Below are positions 33,959 through 45,599 of a stretch of DNA of 64,000 nucleotides, piece after piece. The stretch spans positions 124,001 through 188,000 of the forward strand of contig NZ_KE150464.1 in assembly GCF_000411475.1 (NCBI RefSeq), in the 5' to 3' direction. How positions within the stretch are numbered: the first letter of the stretch is position 1; the number at the start of each line of letters is the position of its first letter. The position numbers and the translations under genes are program-made. A model generated the notes under the pieces. The model was not told the origin of the DNA. It saw nothing but the letters and a program-made list of their open reading frames with translations, and searched no databases. The DNA is from Streptococcus sp. HPH0090 (GTDB lineage Bacteria; Bacillota; Bacilli; Lactobacillales; Streptococcaceae).

Positions 33959-34807
33959 ATGAAAGAGATTAATCAAGCTCTACTAAAAAAAGTGATCATC
34001 GAGCGTCCTCGTTCTAGTCATAAGGGAGACTACGGTCGTCTTCTCTTGATTGGTGGAACGTATCCTTATGGGGGAGCGATTATTATGGCTGCCTTAGGAG
34101 CGGTTAGAAGTGGTGCAGGCTTAGTGACCGTAGCAACGGACAAGGAGAATATTCCTGCTCTGCATAGCCATCTGCCTGAGGCTATGGCTTTTGACCTTGA
34201 TGATAAACAATTACTTGAAAAGCAGTTGCAGAAGGCTAGTATTGTCTTGGTTGGACCTGGATTAGTGGATGATGAGCGTGGAGAAGAGCTTCTCCAAACA
34301 GTCTTTCATCATTTAGACAAAGATCAGACCCTCATACTGGATGGTGGTGCCCTATCTATTTTTGCTAGAATGGGGATGAAATTTCCTACAGCTCAGCTTG
34401 TTTTAACTCCACATCAAAGGGAATGGCAAATCTTGTCAGGCTTAGATTTGACTTCTCAAGGATCTGAGGAAACAGGAGAGACTTTGAAGAGTTTTCCTTC
34501 AGGGACGATTCTAGTTCAAAAAGGTCCTGCGACTCGAATCTGGCAAGCTGGTCAAGCTGATTTTTATCAGTTAGAGGTTGGGGGTCCCTATCAGGCGACT
34601 GGGGGTATGGGGGATACTCTGGCTGGGATGATTGCTGGCTTTGCAGGCCAATTCCCACAAGTTAGTCTCTATGAAAGAGTGACAGTAGCGACCTATCTAC
34701 ATTCAGCAATTGCCCAAGAACTAGCTGAGAACAATTATGTCGTTCTGCCAACCACGATTAGTCAACATATTCCCACATTCATGAAGAAAATACAAAAAGA
34801 CACCTGA
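33959..34807 (+). CDS. nnrD: ADP/ATP-dependent NAD(P)H-hydrate dehydratase
   Basis: 282 residues of the YjeF C-terminal (ribokinase-like) family that repairs hydrated NAD(P)H. Seen are GGTYPYGGAIIMAALGAVRS with GAGLVT (about 31-57), LTPHQREWQIL (about 149-159) and the phosphate/anion-hole motif ATGGMGDTLAGMIAG (about 217-231) with its catalytic Asp. The epimerase half found in fused YjeF proteins is absent, as is usual in streptococci. GAAGGAG lies seven bases before the ATG. The TGA stop is inside the stem of the terminator. Confidence 0.9.
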   Translation: MKEINQALLKKVIIERPRSSHKGDYGRLLLIGGTYPYGGAIIMAALGAVRSGAGLVTVATDKENIPALHSHLPEAMAFDLDDKQLLEKQLQKASIVLVGPGLVDDERGEELLQTVFHHLDKDQTLILDGGALSIFARMGMKFPTAQLVLTPHQREWQILSGLDLTSQGSEETGETLKSFPSGTILVQKGPATRIWQAGQADFYQLEVGGPYQATGGMGDTLAGMIAGFAGQFPQVSLYERVTVATYLHSAIAQELAENNYVVLPTTISQHIPTFMKKIQKDT

Positions 34808-34823
34808 GTTTTTCAGGTGTCTT
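34797..34823. terminator. Bidirectional terminator containing the nnrD stop codon
   Basis: AAGACACCTGA / TCAGGTGTCTT, an 11-bp perfect stem with a 5-nt loop and T-runs at both ends. The nnrD stop (34805-34807) is part of the left arm, and the same hairpin ends the small minus-strand gene at 34831. Confidence 0.9.
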
Positions 34824-34830
34824 TTGACTA

Positions 34831-35016
34831 TTAGAAGAGGCCTTTGACCTTATCTACAAGACCGTCAAGACCTTCTGAGCCTGAAACCAATGCTTGAGCT
34901 TGGCTAAGGTAATCCCCTAGTTGATCCTTATTTTCTTCAACAAAGGTTTTTGCTGCAGAAAAATCTTTTTTCTCAACGAGTTCTTTTACTTGATTAAACA
35001 AATCCAATGGGTTCAT
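34831..35016 (-). CDS. Small conserved helical protein, unknown function
   Basis: 61 residues, predicted to be nearly all helix: MNPLDLFNQVKELVEKKDFS at the start and VSGSEGLDGLVDKVKGLF at the end, giving amphipathic helices with no membrane segment. AAAGGAGG lies seven bases before the ATG and a strong terminator ends it, so it is a real gene. Function unknown. Confidence 0.8.
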   Translation of the reverse strand: MNPLDLFNQVKELVEKKDFSAAKTFVEENKDQLGDYLSQAQALVSGSEGLDGLVDKVKGLF

Positions 35017-35121
35017 GAATTTCCTCCTTTTCTACCATTTTATTCAATCATTTTTGTTCAAATCTTGCAAGAAACTTGACTCTTCAAATAAAGTTCATGG
35101 GTGTCAAATGGTGTAAATTTT

Positions 35122-35129
35122 GATATAAT
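35122..35129 (+). promoter_or_regulatory. Extended -10 of dinG predicting a leaderless mRNA
   Basis: The extended -10 TGATATAAT has its hexamer at 35124-35129. Transcription should begin near 35136, two bases before the ATG at 35138. No ribosome binding site is visible. Confidence 0.65.
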
Positions 35130-35137
35130 TTTTAGTG

Positions 35138-37588
35138 ATGAATTTTAGAAATGATCGGTATGTGGTTGTAGATTTAGAAGCAACAAGTACCGGAAGCAAG
35201 GCAAAAATCATCCAAGTGGGAATTGTAGTCATTGAAGACGGTGAGATTGTTGAGCAATATGCCACTGATGTCAATCCGCATGAACACTTGGATTCTCATA
35301 TCAAAGAATTAACGGGTTTGACTGATAAGCGTTTAGCAAAGGCTCCAGAGTTTTCCCAGGTAGCTGGAAAGATTTTTGAACTGGTCAAAGACGGTATTTT
35401 TGTTGCGCACAATGTTCAGTTCGATGCCAATTTGTTGGCAGAATTCCTATTTTTTGAAGGTTATGAATTACGCACCCCTCGTATCGATACGGTTGAGTTG
35501 GCTCAAGTCTTTTATCCTCAGCTTGAGAAGTATAATCTTGGTATTCTTTGCCAAGAGTTGGGGATTCCACTTGAGCAAGCTCATACAGCCCTTTCTGACG
35601 CCCAAGCAACTGCAGAACTCTTTCTTTGTATGAGACAAAAGATGTTTCAACTTCCAAAAGGTTTGTTGGAACGCTTATTGAGTTTGTCAGATAGCCTATT
35701 GTATGAATCTTACATGGTTATCGAGGAAGTTTATCAGAAACAGTCTCTCCTAGTTGAACATGACTTGGTCGAGGTGCAAGGTCTATTTTTGAGAAAAGAA
35801 AAATCAGCTCTTTCTCCTCGAAAACTATCTAAAGATTTCCAGACCAATATTGCCTTGTTGGGGTTGGAGGAAAGAAACTTGCAGGAGCGCTTTGCCCAAA
35901 AGGTTCAAGAGTTTTTACAAGGGGAAGATATTTCTTTTATTCAGGCTCAAACAGGAATTGGAAAAACGTATGGCTATCTCCTGCCAACCTTGTCTCTTGA
36001 GAATGAAGGAGGGATCCTACTTAGTGTTCCAACTAAAATCCTTCAAAATCAGGTAATGCATGAGGAGGCTAAAAAACTCGAAGAGATTTTCCATATCTCT
36101 ATTCACAGTCTCAAAGGACCACAGAATTACTTGAAGTTAGATGCCCTTCATGCAACATTAGAGGAAGAAGAGTCCAATCGTTTGTATACGCGTTTCAAGA
36201 TGCAACTCCTAGTTTGGCTGACTGAGACAGATACTGGTGACTTAGACGAAATTGGTCAACTTTATCGCTACCAGCAATTTTTACCAAACTTGGTGCATGA
36301 TGGAAATCTTCACAAAGATTCTCTCTTTTGGTTAGAGGATTTTTGGAGACGTGGTCAGGAAAAAGCGCGTTCTTGTAAGTTGCTAGTGACCAATCATGCT
36401 TACCTCGTTACTCGACTTGAAGATGATCCGAGTCTTTTAGAGGGACGTCTCTTGATTTTGGATGAAGCCCAGAAAATCTTGTTGACCTTGGAAAATCTTT
36501 CTCGAAAATCTTATTTGCTTACAGATTTGCTAGAACAATTAGACCAAGCTCTATCTACAGAAGAAGGCATGCTTGAAAGACGCTTGCTAGAGAGTATTCG
36601 TTTTGAGCTTTCTTATCTGCTGGAGCAGTTTCTATCTGGTAAACGTAAGATGTGCCCAGCTAGTAGTATTGATAAGCTCCGACAGGATTTTTCAGAGTTG
36701 AATCTTCTAGAATTTAAAGACTATCAGAGATTTTTCTCGTCTGAAGGAGAATTTTGGTTATCAGTTTCAGAACTCTCTAGTAAAAAAATCGAGATTACTT
36801 CTAGTCGCAATCAGCGTTTGCTATTTTCTCAGATATTTCCAGAATCCTGCCAGCTTCTCGGAATCTCTGCAACCCTAGAAATTAGTAGCAGAGTTTCTTT
36901 GCCAGAATTGTTAGGATTCCCGCAAGCAAACATTTATTACCTAGATGAACAGTTTCAGGAAAATCAGGAGATTTTGTTGGTGAATGATTTTCCATTGGTG
37001 ACTGAAGTTTCGCTTGAGGAGTATGCACAAGCAGTTGTGGAAGTTCTAGAAGACTTGTCCTACCTGGAAGAACCGATTTTAGTCTTATTTACTGCAAAAG
37101 ATTTATTGTTGCAGGTATCTGATACTTTAAGAATTCCCCATATAGCCCAATATAAGCATGGGGAACCAGCTCAATTGAAAAAACGCTTTGAAAAAGGAGA
37201 GCGTGAGCTCTTACTTGGAGCAGGGAGTTTCTGGGAAGGTGTCGATTTTTCCAGACATTCTCGGGTGATTGAAGTGGTGACACGTTTGCCTTTCCAAAAT
37301 CCAGAGGATCCATTTACCAAAAAGATGAATCAAGAACTTCGTCTTGAAGGGAAGAACCCTTTTTATGATTACCAACTTCCTATGGCGATTATTCGTCTTA
37401 AGCAAGCGATAGGTAGGACCATGCGCCGAGTTGGTCAACGTTCCGCAGTTTTGATTTTAGATAGCCGTTTGTCAAGTAAACGATATGGCAAACAAATCAG
37501 CAGGGCCTTGTCTCGCACTAGTCGAGTAAGGAACATTAGCCGAGAGCAAGTATTTGTCAACGTTCAAGATTTTTTAAAGAAACAATGA
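35138..37588 (+). CDS. dinG: DinG-type helicase with N-terminal DnaQ-like exonuclease
   Basis: 816 residues. The first 170 form a DEDD exonuclease domain (VVDLEATSTG with the D-x-E pair, HNVQFDANLL, and HTALSDAQATAEL with the late Asp). The rest is an XPD/DinG-type superfamily 2 helicase: Walker A AQTGIGKTYGY (near 270), Walker B LDEAQ, and GAGSFWEGVDF and RLKQAIGRTMRR near the C-terminus. The Cys cluster of iron-sulphur DinG proteins is not evident, as in other Gram-positive DinG. It acts in DNA repair or replication of damaged templates. A GTG precedes the ATG by one codon; the ATG is used here. Confidence 0.93.
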   Translation: MNFRNDRYVVVDLEATSTGSKAKIIQVGIVVIEDGEIVEQYATDVNPHEHLDSHIKELTGLTDKRLAKAPEFSQVAGKIFELVKDGIFVAHNVQFDANLLAEFLFFEGYELRTPRIDTVELAQVFYPQLEKYNLGILCQELGIPLEQAHTALSDAQATAELFLCMRQKMFQLPKGLLERLLSLSDSLLYESYMVIEEVYQKQSLLVEHDLVEVQGLFLRKEKSALSPRKLSKDFQTNIALLGLEERNLQERFAQKVQEFLQGEDISFIQAQTGIGKTYGYLLPTLSLENEGGILLSVPTKILQNQVMHEEAKKLEEIFHISIHSLKGPQNYLKLDALHATLEEEESNRLYTRFKMQLLVWLTETDTGDLDEIGQLYRYQQFLPNLVHDGNLHKDSLFWLEDFWRRGQEKARSCKLLVTNHAYLVTRLEDDPSLLEGRLLILDEAQKILLTLENLSRKSYLLTDLLEQLDQALSTEEGMLERRLLESIRFELSYLLEQFLSGKRKMCPASSIDKLRQDFSELNLLEFKDYQRFFSSEGEFWLSVSELSSKKIEITSSRNQRLLFSQIFPESCQLLGISATLEISSRVSLPELLGFPQANIYYLDEQFQENQEILLVNDFPLVTEVSLEEYAQAVVEVLEDLSYLEEPILVLFTAKDLLLQVSDTLRIPHIAQYKHGEPAQLKKRFEKGERELLLGAGSFWEGVDFSRHSRVIEVVTRLPFQNPEDPFTKKMNQELRLEGKNPFYDYQLPMAIIRLKQAIGRTMRRVGQRSAVLILDSRLSSKRYGKQISRALSRTSRVRNISREQVFVNVQDFLKKQ

Positions 37589-37620
37589 AATGAATACCAG
37601 AAAGAATGAAGGAGGCCGTT

Positions 37621-38844
37621 ATGAAACGTTCATTCGACTCTAGGGTCGATTATAGTTTAATATTACCAGTGTTTTGTTTATTGGTAATTGGAGTTGTAGC
37701 GATTTATATAGCAGTTAGTCATGACTACCCAAACAATGTTTGGCCTATACTTGGACAGCAACTGGCATGGATAGCGCTAGGTATTATCTTCAGTTTTGTA
37801 GTCATGTTTTTTAACACAAAATTTTTATGGCAGTCCACCCCCTATCTATATGGTCTTGGTCTAGCCTTGATGGTCTTACCCTTGGTCTTCTATAATCCAA
37901 GTTTAGTAGCTGCAACAGGTGCAAAAAACTGGGTATCAATCGGTGGTTATACACTTTTTCAACCTTCCGAATTCATGAAGATATCTTATATCTTGATGCT
38001 GGCCTATGTGATTGTAACTTTCACTAAAAAATACAAGGACAAAGCACGGACCATCGGTTTAGATTTCCTTTTAATTCTTTGGATGATCGTTTTCACGATT
38101 CCAGTTCTAGTGTTACTAGCCTTACAAAGTGACCTTGGAACGGCAATGGTTTTTGTTGCAATCTTTGCAGGTCTTGTCTTGTTGTCAGGTGTTTCTTGGA
38201 AGATTATCATTCCAGTCTTTGTAACAGTTGTATCAGCCATTACAGGATTTTTAGCCATCTTCATTACAAAGGATGGGCGTGCCTTTATGCATCAACTTGG
38301 CATGCCGACTTATCAGATAAACCGTATCCTGGCTTGGCTCAATCCCTTTGATTATGCTCAAACAACTACCTATCAACAGGCTCAAGGTCAAATTGCCATC
38401 GGTAGTGGTGGAGTATTTGGCCAAGGATTCAATGTGTCCAATCTCCTCATTCCAGTCCGTGAGAGTGACATGATCTTCACAGTTATCGCTGAAGATTTTG
38501 GTTTTATTGGTTCAGTAGTAGTGATTGCACTCTATCTGCTCCTCATCTATCGTATGTTAAAGATTACTCTCAAATCTAACAATCAATTTTACACCTATAT
38601 CTCAACTGGATTTATCATGATGCTCTTGTTCCATATCTTTGAAAATATAGGTGCGGTTACTGGTCTTCTTCCTCTGACAGGGATTCCTTTGCCCTTTATT
38701 TCTCAAGGAGGATCAGCTATTATCAGTAATCTTATTGGTATAGGTTTGCTTTTATCGATGAGCTACCAAACTCATTTAGCTGATGAAAAGAGTGGCCGAA
38801 CAAGATTCAAACGTAAAAAAGTTGTATTGAAGAAAGTGAAATAA
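37621..38844 (+). CDS. rodA: Peptidoglycan polymerase RodA (SEDS family)
   Basis: 407 residues with about ten membrane segments. The SEDS signatures are present: ATGAKNWVSIGGYTLFQPSE (about 101-120), QSDLGTAMVF with the catalytic-site Asp (about 165), and the C-terminal GIPLPFISQGGSAIISNLIG (about 357-376). It makes glycan strands with a class B penicillin-binding protein during side-wall (peripheral) growth. The frame could begin 15 bases earlier, but that ATG lies within the Shine-Dalgarno AAGGAGG; the ATG at 37621 fits. The next gene starts 11 bases downstream. Confidence 0.95.
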   Translation: MKRSFDSRVDYSLILPVFCLLVIGVVAIYIAVSHDYPNNVWPILGQQLAWIALGIIFSFVVMFFNTKFLWQSTPYLYGLGLALMVLPLVFYNPSLVAATGAKNWVSIGGYTLFQPSEFMKISYILMLAYVIVTFTKKYKDKARTIGLDFLLILWMIVFTIPVLVLLALQSDLGTAMVFVAIFAGLVLLSGVSWKIIIPVFVTVVSAITGFLAIFITKDGRAFMHQLGMPTYQINRILAWLNPFDYAQTTTYQQAQGQIAIGSGGVFGQGFNVSNLLIPVRESDMIFTVIAEDFGFIGSVVVIALYLLLIYRMLKITLKSNNQFYTYISTGFIMMLLFHIFENIGAVTGLLPLTGIPLPFISQGGSAIISNLIGIGLLLSMSYQTHLADEKSGRTRFKRKKVVLKKVK

Positions 38845-38854
38845 GGAGGTCACT

Positions 38855-39403
38855 ATGCCTAAAGTTGCAGTTATTCTAGCAGACGGTTTTGAGGAAATCG
38901 AAGCCCTAACTGTCGTAGACGTCTTGCGTCGTGCAAATATTACCTGTCATATGGTCGGATTTGATGAAAAAGTGACAGGTTCACATGCTATTCAAGTTCA
39001 AGCTGATCAGGTATTTAACGGTGATTTATCTGAATATGACATGATTGTCCTTCCAGGAGGTATGCCTGGTTCTGCTCACTTGCGGGACAATGAGCAATTG
39101 ATTGCAGAACTTCAAAAATGTGAGCAAGTTGGTAAAACAGTAGCAGCCATCTGTGCAGCACCGATTGCTTTAAATCGAGCAGGTCTTCTAGAGGGAAGAA
39201 ACTTCACCTGCTATGATGGCGTTCAAGAACAAATTGCTAACGGTCACTACCATAAAGAAACAGTCGTTGTAGATGGCAATATCATTACGAGCCGTGGTCC
39301 AGCAACAGCTTTGGCTTTTGCCTATCACTTAGTTGATACGCTTGGCGGAGATGCGGAATCTCTGAGAAATGGGATGCTCTATACAGACGTATTTGAAAAA
39401 TAA
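38855..39403 (+). CDS. DJ-1/PfpI family protein
   Basis: 182 residues of the DJ-1/ThiJ/PfpI fold: LADGFEEIEALTVVDVLRRA (about 8-27) with the conserved Glu, VLPGGMPGSAHLRDN, and the nucleophile elbow AAICAAPIAL with Cys near 104. Members act as glyoxalases, deglycases or redox chaperones; the specific role is not determinable. AAGGAGG lies just after the rodA stop and before the ATG, so the two are co-transcribed. A hairpin terminator follows. Confidence 0.9.
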   Translation: MPKVAVILADGFEEIEALTVVDVLRRANITCHMVGFDEKVTGSHAIQVQADQVFNGDLSEYDMIVLPGGMPGSAHLRDNEQLIAELQKCEQVGKTVAAICAAPIALNRAGLLEGRNFTCYDGVQEQIANGHYHKETVVVDGNIITSRGPATALAFAYHLVDTLGGDAESLRNGMLYTDVFEK

Positions 39404-39413
39404 TAAAGAAACT

Positions 39414-39455
39414 GAGAAGGATCTTTCTTACTTGAGAAGATTCTTCTCTTTTTTT
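39414..39455 (+). terminator. Terminator of the rodA - DJ-1 operon
   Basis: GAGAAGGATCT / AGATTCTTCTC, an 11-bp stem with one G-T pair and a 13-nt loop, then seven T. Confidence 0.85.
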
Positions 39456-39497
39456 AAGGTCAAAATCAAGCTAAACATCGCTTTTTTCATAAAAAAA

Positions 39498-39506
39498 TGC
39501 TATAAT
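39498..39506 (+). promoter_or_regulatory. Extended -10 of the HAD gene predicting a leaderless mRNA
   Basis: TGCTATAAT ends at 39506; transcription should start near 39513, one base before the ATG at 39514. The in-frame ATG at 39505 lies inside the -10 and cannot be transcribed from it. Confidence 0.65.
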
Positions 39507-39513
39507 GAAGGGT

Positions 39514-42038
<2,525 letters not shown>

Positions 42039-42074
42039 AAATATTGGGAAATAGTTCCCAAGGTTTGAAAAATA

Positions 42075-42083
42075 TGATATAAT
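42075..42083 (+). promoter_or_regulatory. Extended -10 promoter of ezrA
   Basis: TGATATAAT, with its hexamer at 42078-42083, 36 bases before the ezrA start. AAAGGAG follows at 42107-42113. A stem TTGGGAA / TTCCCAA at 42044-42061 just after gyrB lacks a T-run. Confidence 0.7.
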
Positions 42084-42118
42084 CATTACAATTGTGTCAT
42101 GTATAAAAGGAGTTTGAT

Positions 42119-43846
42119 ATGTCAAATAATCAGTTGATTATTACTTTGATTGGAATTGCAGTCCTGCTTCTTATTGCTTTTGCAGTAGCAATTTTGCTAC
42201 GTAAACGAAATGAGAGTAGACTTGTAGCTTTAGAAGAAAAAAAAGAAGAACTATATAACCTTCCTGTTAATGATGAGGTAGAGGTTGTCAAAAACATGCA
42301 TCTGATTGGTCAAAGTCAGGTTGCTTTTAGAGAATGGAACCAAAAATGGGTAGATTTGTCTCTTAACTCTTTTGCAGATATCGAGAATAACCTCTTTGAA
42401 GCTGAAGGATACAATAACTCATTCCGTTTCTTGAAAGCTAAGCACCAGATTGATCAAATTGAAAGTCAAATCCAACTTGTTGAAGAAGATATTGCAGCAA
42501 TTCGTAATGCCTTATCTGAGTTGGAAAAACAAGAGTCAAAAAATAGTGGACGTGTTCTGCATGCCCTAGATTTATTTGAGAAACTACAAAACACTGTAGC
42601 TGAAGATCCTGAAAAATATGGTCAAGCTCTTCCAGAAATTGAAAAACAATTGGAGAACATCCAATCTGAGTTTTCTCAATTTGTAACCTTGAATTCATCG
42701 GGAGATCCGGTTGAAGCAGCTGGCATTTTAGATAACGCTGAAAATCATATTTTAGCTTTGACACATATCGTTGAAAGAATTCCAGCGATTGTCATTAAGC
42801 TTACTACTGAATTGCCAGAACAACTTGAAGATTTAGAAGCAGGTTACCGCAAGCTTTTAGATGAAAACTACCATTTTGTAGAGACTGATATCGAATCTCG
42901 TCTTCAACTTCTCTATGAAGCCTTGAAGAATAATCATGAAAATATCCGTACATTGGAGTTGGATAATGCAGAGTATGAAAACACTCAAATCCAAGAAGAA
43001 ATCAATGCACTTTATGATATTTTCACTCGTGAAATTGCAGCCCATAAAGCTTTTGAGAAATTGGTAACTACCCTTCCTACCTATCTTAAACACTTGAAAG
43101 AAAACAATCAGGTACTAGTTAAAGATATCGAACGTCTTGGGAAAACCTATTTGATTTCAGAAAGCGATGTGAATCGAGTTCGTCGTCTTCAAGCTGATAT
43201 CTCAGCCTTGAATGCTACTATTGAAGAAATGACTCATGCAGAGTCAGAAGTTTCAGAAGCATATTCTGTCTTACAAGAACGTTTGGAAAATCTCCAATCT
43301 ACATTAAAAGATATTGAAGATGACCAAATCGGTGTTAGTGAACGTCTCGTTAAAATTGAAAAAGATGACATCAATGCTCGTCAAAAAGCAAATGTATATG
43401 TCAACCGTCTGCATACGATTAAACGCTACATGGAGAAGAGAAATCTTCCAGGAATTCCACAAAAATTCTTGAAGCTCTTCTTTGATGCAAGTCACAGTAC
43501 AGAAGACTTGATGGCTGAGCTGGAACAAGCGCAAGTGAATATCGAATCTGTGAATCGCATCCTTGAGATTGCGACAAATGATATGAATATGTTAGAAGAA
43601 GAAACATACAGTATCGTTCAAAATGCAACATTGACAGAACAATTGCTTCAATATTCGAACCGTTACAGATCATTTGATGATCGTATTCAACAAGCTTTCC
43701 AAGAAGCTTTGAATATCTTTGAAACAACATTTGATTATCAAGCATCTTTCGAAAAAATCTCTCAAGCATTAGAAGTTGCTGAGCCTGGTGTTACCAATCG
43801 CTTCGTTACTTCTTATGAAAAAACAAGAGAAAGTATTCGTTTCTAA
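42119..43846 (+). CDS. ezrA: Septation ring formation regulator EzrA
   Basis: 575 residues. One N-terminal membrane segment (about 7-28) puts the rest in the cytoplasm, and the remainder is almost entirely spectrin-like coiled coil (repeated long Glu/Leu/Lys/Gln helices). The conserved C-terminal patch with RYRSFDDRIQQAFQEALNIF and FDYQASFEKISQALE is present. It binds FtsZ and links it to division and, in cocci, to cell-wall synthesis. The length matches the family. It has its own promoter and a strong terminator. Confidence 0.95.
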   Translation: MSNNQLIITLIGIAVLLLIAFAVAILLRKRNESRLVALEEKKEELYNLPVNDEVEVVKNMHLIGQSQVAFREWNQKWVDLSLNSFADIENNLFEAEGYNNSFRFLKAKHQIDQIESQIQLVEEDIAAIRNALSELEKQESKNSGRVLHALDLFEKLQNTVAEDPEKYGQALPEIEKQLENIQSEFSQFVTLNSSGDPVEAAGILDNAENHILALTHIVERIPAIVIKLTTELPEQLEDLEAGYRKLLDENYHFVETDIESRLQLLYEALKNNHENIRTLELDNAEYENTQIQEEINALYDIFTREIAAHKAFEKLVTTLPTYLKHLKENNQVLVKDIERLGKTYLISESDVNRVRRLQADISALNATIEEMTHAESEVSEAYSVLQERLENLQSTLKDIEDDQIGVSERLVKIEKDDINARQKANVYVNRLHTIKRYMEKRNLPGIPQKFLKLFFDASHSTEDLMAELEQAQVNIESVNRILEIATNDMNMLEEETYSIVQNATLTEQLLQYSNRYRSFDDRIQQAFQEALNIFETTFDYQASFEKISQALEVAEPGVTNRFVTSYEKTRESIRF

Positions 43847-43851
43847 TTTAT

Positions 43852-43884
43852 AAAAGAATCCTAGATTTTTCTAGGGTTCTTTTA
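43852..43884 (+). terminator. Terminator of ezrA
   Basis: AAAAGAATCCTAGA / TCTAGGGTTCTTTT (13-14 bp) around a 4-5-nt T loop, then TTTACTTTTC. Confidence 0.9.
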
Positions 43885-43926
43885 CTTTTCTTTACCTATT
43901 TTAAATCTTTTTGTGCCATGTTTTCA

Positions 43927-43955
43927 TTGAAATTATAGCTCATATTTGATATGAT
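43927..43955 (+). promoter_or_regulatory. Promoter of pgdA predicting a leaderless mRNA
   Basis: TTGAAA, a 17-nt spacer ending in TGA, then TATGAT. The seventh base after the -10 is the A of the ATG at 43962, so the mRNA should start exactly at the start codon. Confidence 0.75.
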
Positions 43956-43961
43956 AAGACT

Positions 43962-45356
43962 ATGACAAAAAAGAGATTACCCCAGAATAAAGTAAAGAAG
44001 AAAAACAATAAAAAACTTGGCATTCTTGTCTTGCTTTTGTTTTTCACAATGCTAGCACTCGGTAGTGTGATTACCTATAAAGTGTTGAACAAGCAAGCCT
44101 TTGAACAGAAGATTGAGAGTCTCAAGAAGGAAAAAGATGAAGCCTACTCCCAAGGAAGTCAAAAAGAACATTTCCGCAAAGAGAAATCGGAAATCATCAC
44201 CTATTATCCACTAGTAGGAGACAGCCTTATTTCCTCTGTCAAAGATATCATCGTAAAAGACATCACTGACAAAGTAGAAGGTAAAGAACAGTTAATTTTT
44301 TATTACTCAGAAAAAGGGGATTCCTCTTTAACTGGGGTTGAAAATCGTGTGATTAAAAAACAGGCCTATGACTTGGCAAATTCTAATGTCGTTGAATTAG
44401 AAAATACAACTTTAGACCAGCTGTATCTGAAAGAGGATGGCTCTATCTTTACCTTGGACCAATTCTTTACAGACCCATCCACAGCCAAAGAAAAAGTCCT
44501 TGAGGGAGTAAAGTCAACTCTCCAAGATAAAAAAGTAGATCAATCAGTTGTTGACCAAGTTTTAGCTGATTTCTCAGCTGCAGAATTGTCAAGCTGGATG
44601 TTTGCTTACAAAGATAGTCAATTGGTTCTATATCCAGTCAAAGCAATGACTAATGTAGAAGAAATAGCAATGCCTATTTCTGATTTCTTTGATTATATTC
44701 AAACATCCTATCTAACAGAGAAAGATGCTGAACTTTATAAAAAAGTTCAAGCAGAAAAACATAAAAAAGTTGTAGCCTTAACCTTTGATGATGGTCCAAA
44801 TGCAACAACAACTCCACAAGCCTTAGATATCTTAGCTAAGTACAAAATCAAAGCAACCTTCTTTGTAATGGGTCAAAATATCAGTGGGAATGAAGCTATC
44901 CTCAAACGTATGCAGGCTGAGGGACATGAAGTAGGAAATCATAGTTGGAACCATCCAGTTTTAACACAACTCTCATTAGAAGATGCTAAGAAACAAATTA
45001 CGGATACAGAATCAGCAATCACTAGTGTGCTCGGGAAGAGTACAAAATTGATGCGTCCGCCATATGGTGCTATTTCGGATGATATTCGTAATAGCCTTGA
45101 TTTGAGCTTTATCATGTGGGATGTAGATAGCTTAGACTGGAAGAGTAAAAACGAAGCTGCTATTTTAACAGAAATTCAACGTCAAACGACTGATGGTTCT
45201 ATTATCCTTATACACGATATCCATCAAACATCTGTTAACTCATTGCCAAAAGTTATTGAATATTTGCAGGGACAAGGGTATAGCTTTGTTACAGTCTCTG
45301 AGTTACTAGGGAATCATGTAAAACCACATGAGATATACTATTCTCGTAACCAATAG
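43962..45356 (+). CDS. pgdA: Peptidoglycan N-acetylglucosamine deacetylase
   Basis: 464 residues. A basic head, one membrane anchor (about 19-40) and an extracellular stalk domain (about 75-255) precede a polysaccharide deacetylase domain. The catalytic motifs are all present: TFDDGP (Asp276 and Asp277), HSWNHP (His327, His331), RPPYG, WDVDSLDW and LIHDIH. PgdA removes acetyl groups from peptidoglycan GlcNAc and so gives lysozyme resistance. The layout and residue positions fit pneumococcal PgdA to within one residue. No ribosome binding site precedes the ATG. Confidence 0.95.
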   Translation: MTKKRLPQNKVKKKNNKKLGILVLLLFFTMLALGSVITYKVLNKQAFEQKIESLKKEKDEAYSQGSQKEHFRKEKSEIITYYPLVGDSLISSVKDIIVKDITDKVEGKEQLIFYYSEKGDSSLTGVENRVIKKQAYDLANSNVVELENTTLDQLYLKEDGSIFTLDQFFTDPSTAKEKVLEGVKSTLQDKKVDQSVVDQVLADFSAAELSSWMFAYKDSQLVLYPVKAMTNVEEIAMPISDFFDYIQTSYLTEKDAELYKKVQAEKHKKVVALTFDDGPNATTTPQALDILAKYKIKATFFVMGQNISGNEAILKRMQAEGHEVGNHSWNHPVLTQLSLEDAKKQITDTESAITSVLGKSTKLMRPPYGAISDDIRNSLDLSFIMWDVDSLDWKSKNEAAILTEIQRQTTDGSIILIHDIHQTSVNSLPKVIEYLQGQGYSFVTVSELLGNHVKPHEIYYSRNQ

Positions 45357-45407
45357 TTGAAATTAAATTCAAATATTAGAAAAAAACTAAAAAAGATTAT
45401 TTTTATC

Positions 45408-45436
45408 TTGACAAGTAGGAAAAAACTTGATATCAT
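45408..45436 (+). promoter_or_regulatory. Promoter of the infC operon
   Basis: TTGACA, a 17-nt spacer, then TATCAT. The leader of about 155 nt that follows carries the L20 control element. Confidence 0.85.
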
Positions 45437-45442
45437 ATACAA

Positions 45443-45571
45443 GATGAGAAAAGCAGAAGTGAGAACTTCTCGCCTTGCGACTAACGTTGTCTGGCCCCTA
45501 CAGATCAAGTTTCAGAAATGAACTATAATCATGTAGAGCGGATTTGCGTTAGCAAGTCCGCTCTTGTTTTT
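45443..45571 (+). ncRNA. L20 leader of infC-rpmI-rplT
   Basis: A structured leader ends in a strong hairpin (GAGCGGATTTGC / GCAAGTCCGCTC, about 45536-45563) followed by TTGTTTTT, placed just before infC. It also contains GAGAACTTCTCGCC and a GTTGTCTGGCCCC stretch as in the known Firmicutes L20 leader. In that system excess L20 binds the leader and causes termination. The family match is from memory; the position and terminator are direct observations. Confidence 0.8.
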
Positions 45572-45599
45572 CTCTAAAATAAAAAAAGAGGTGAAAACC

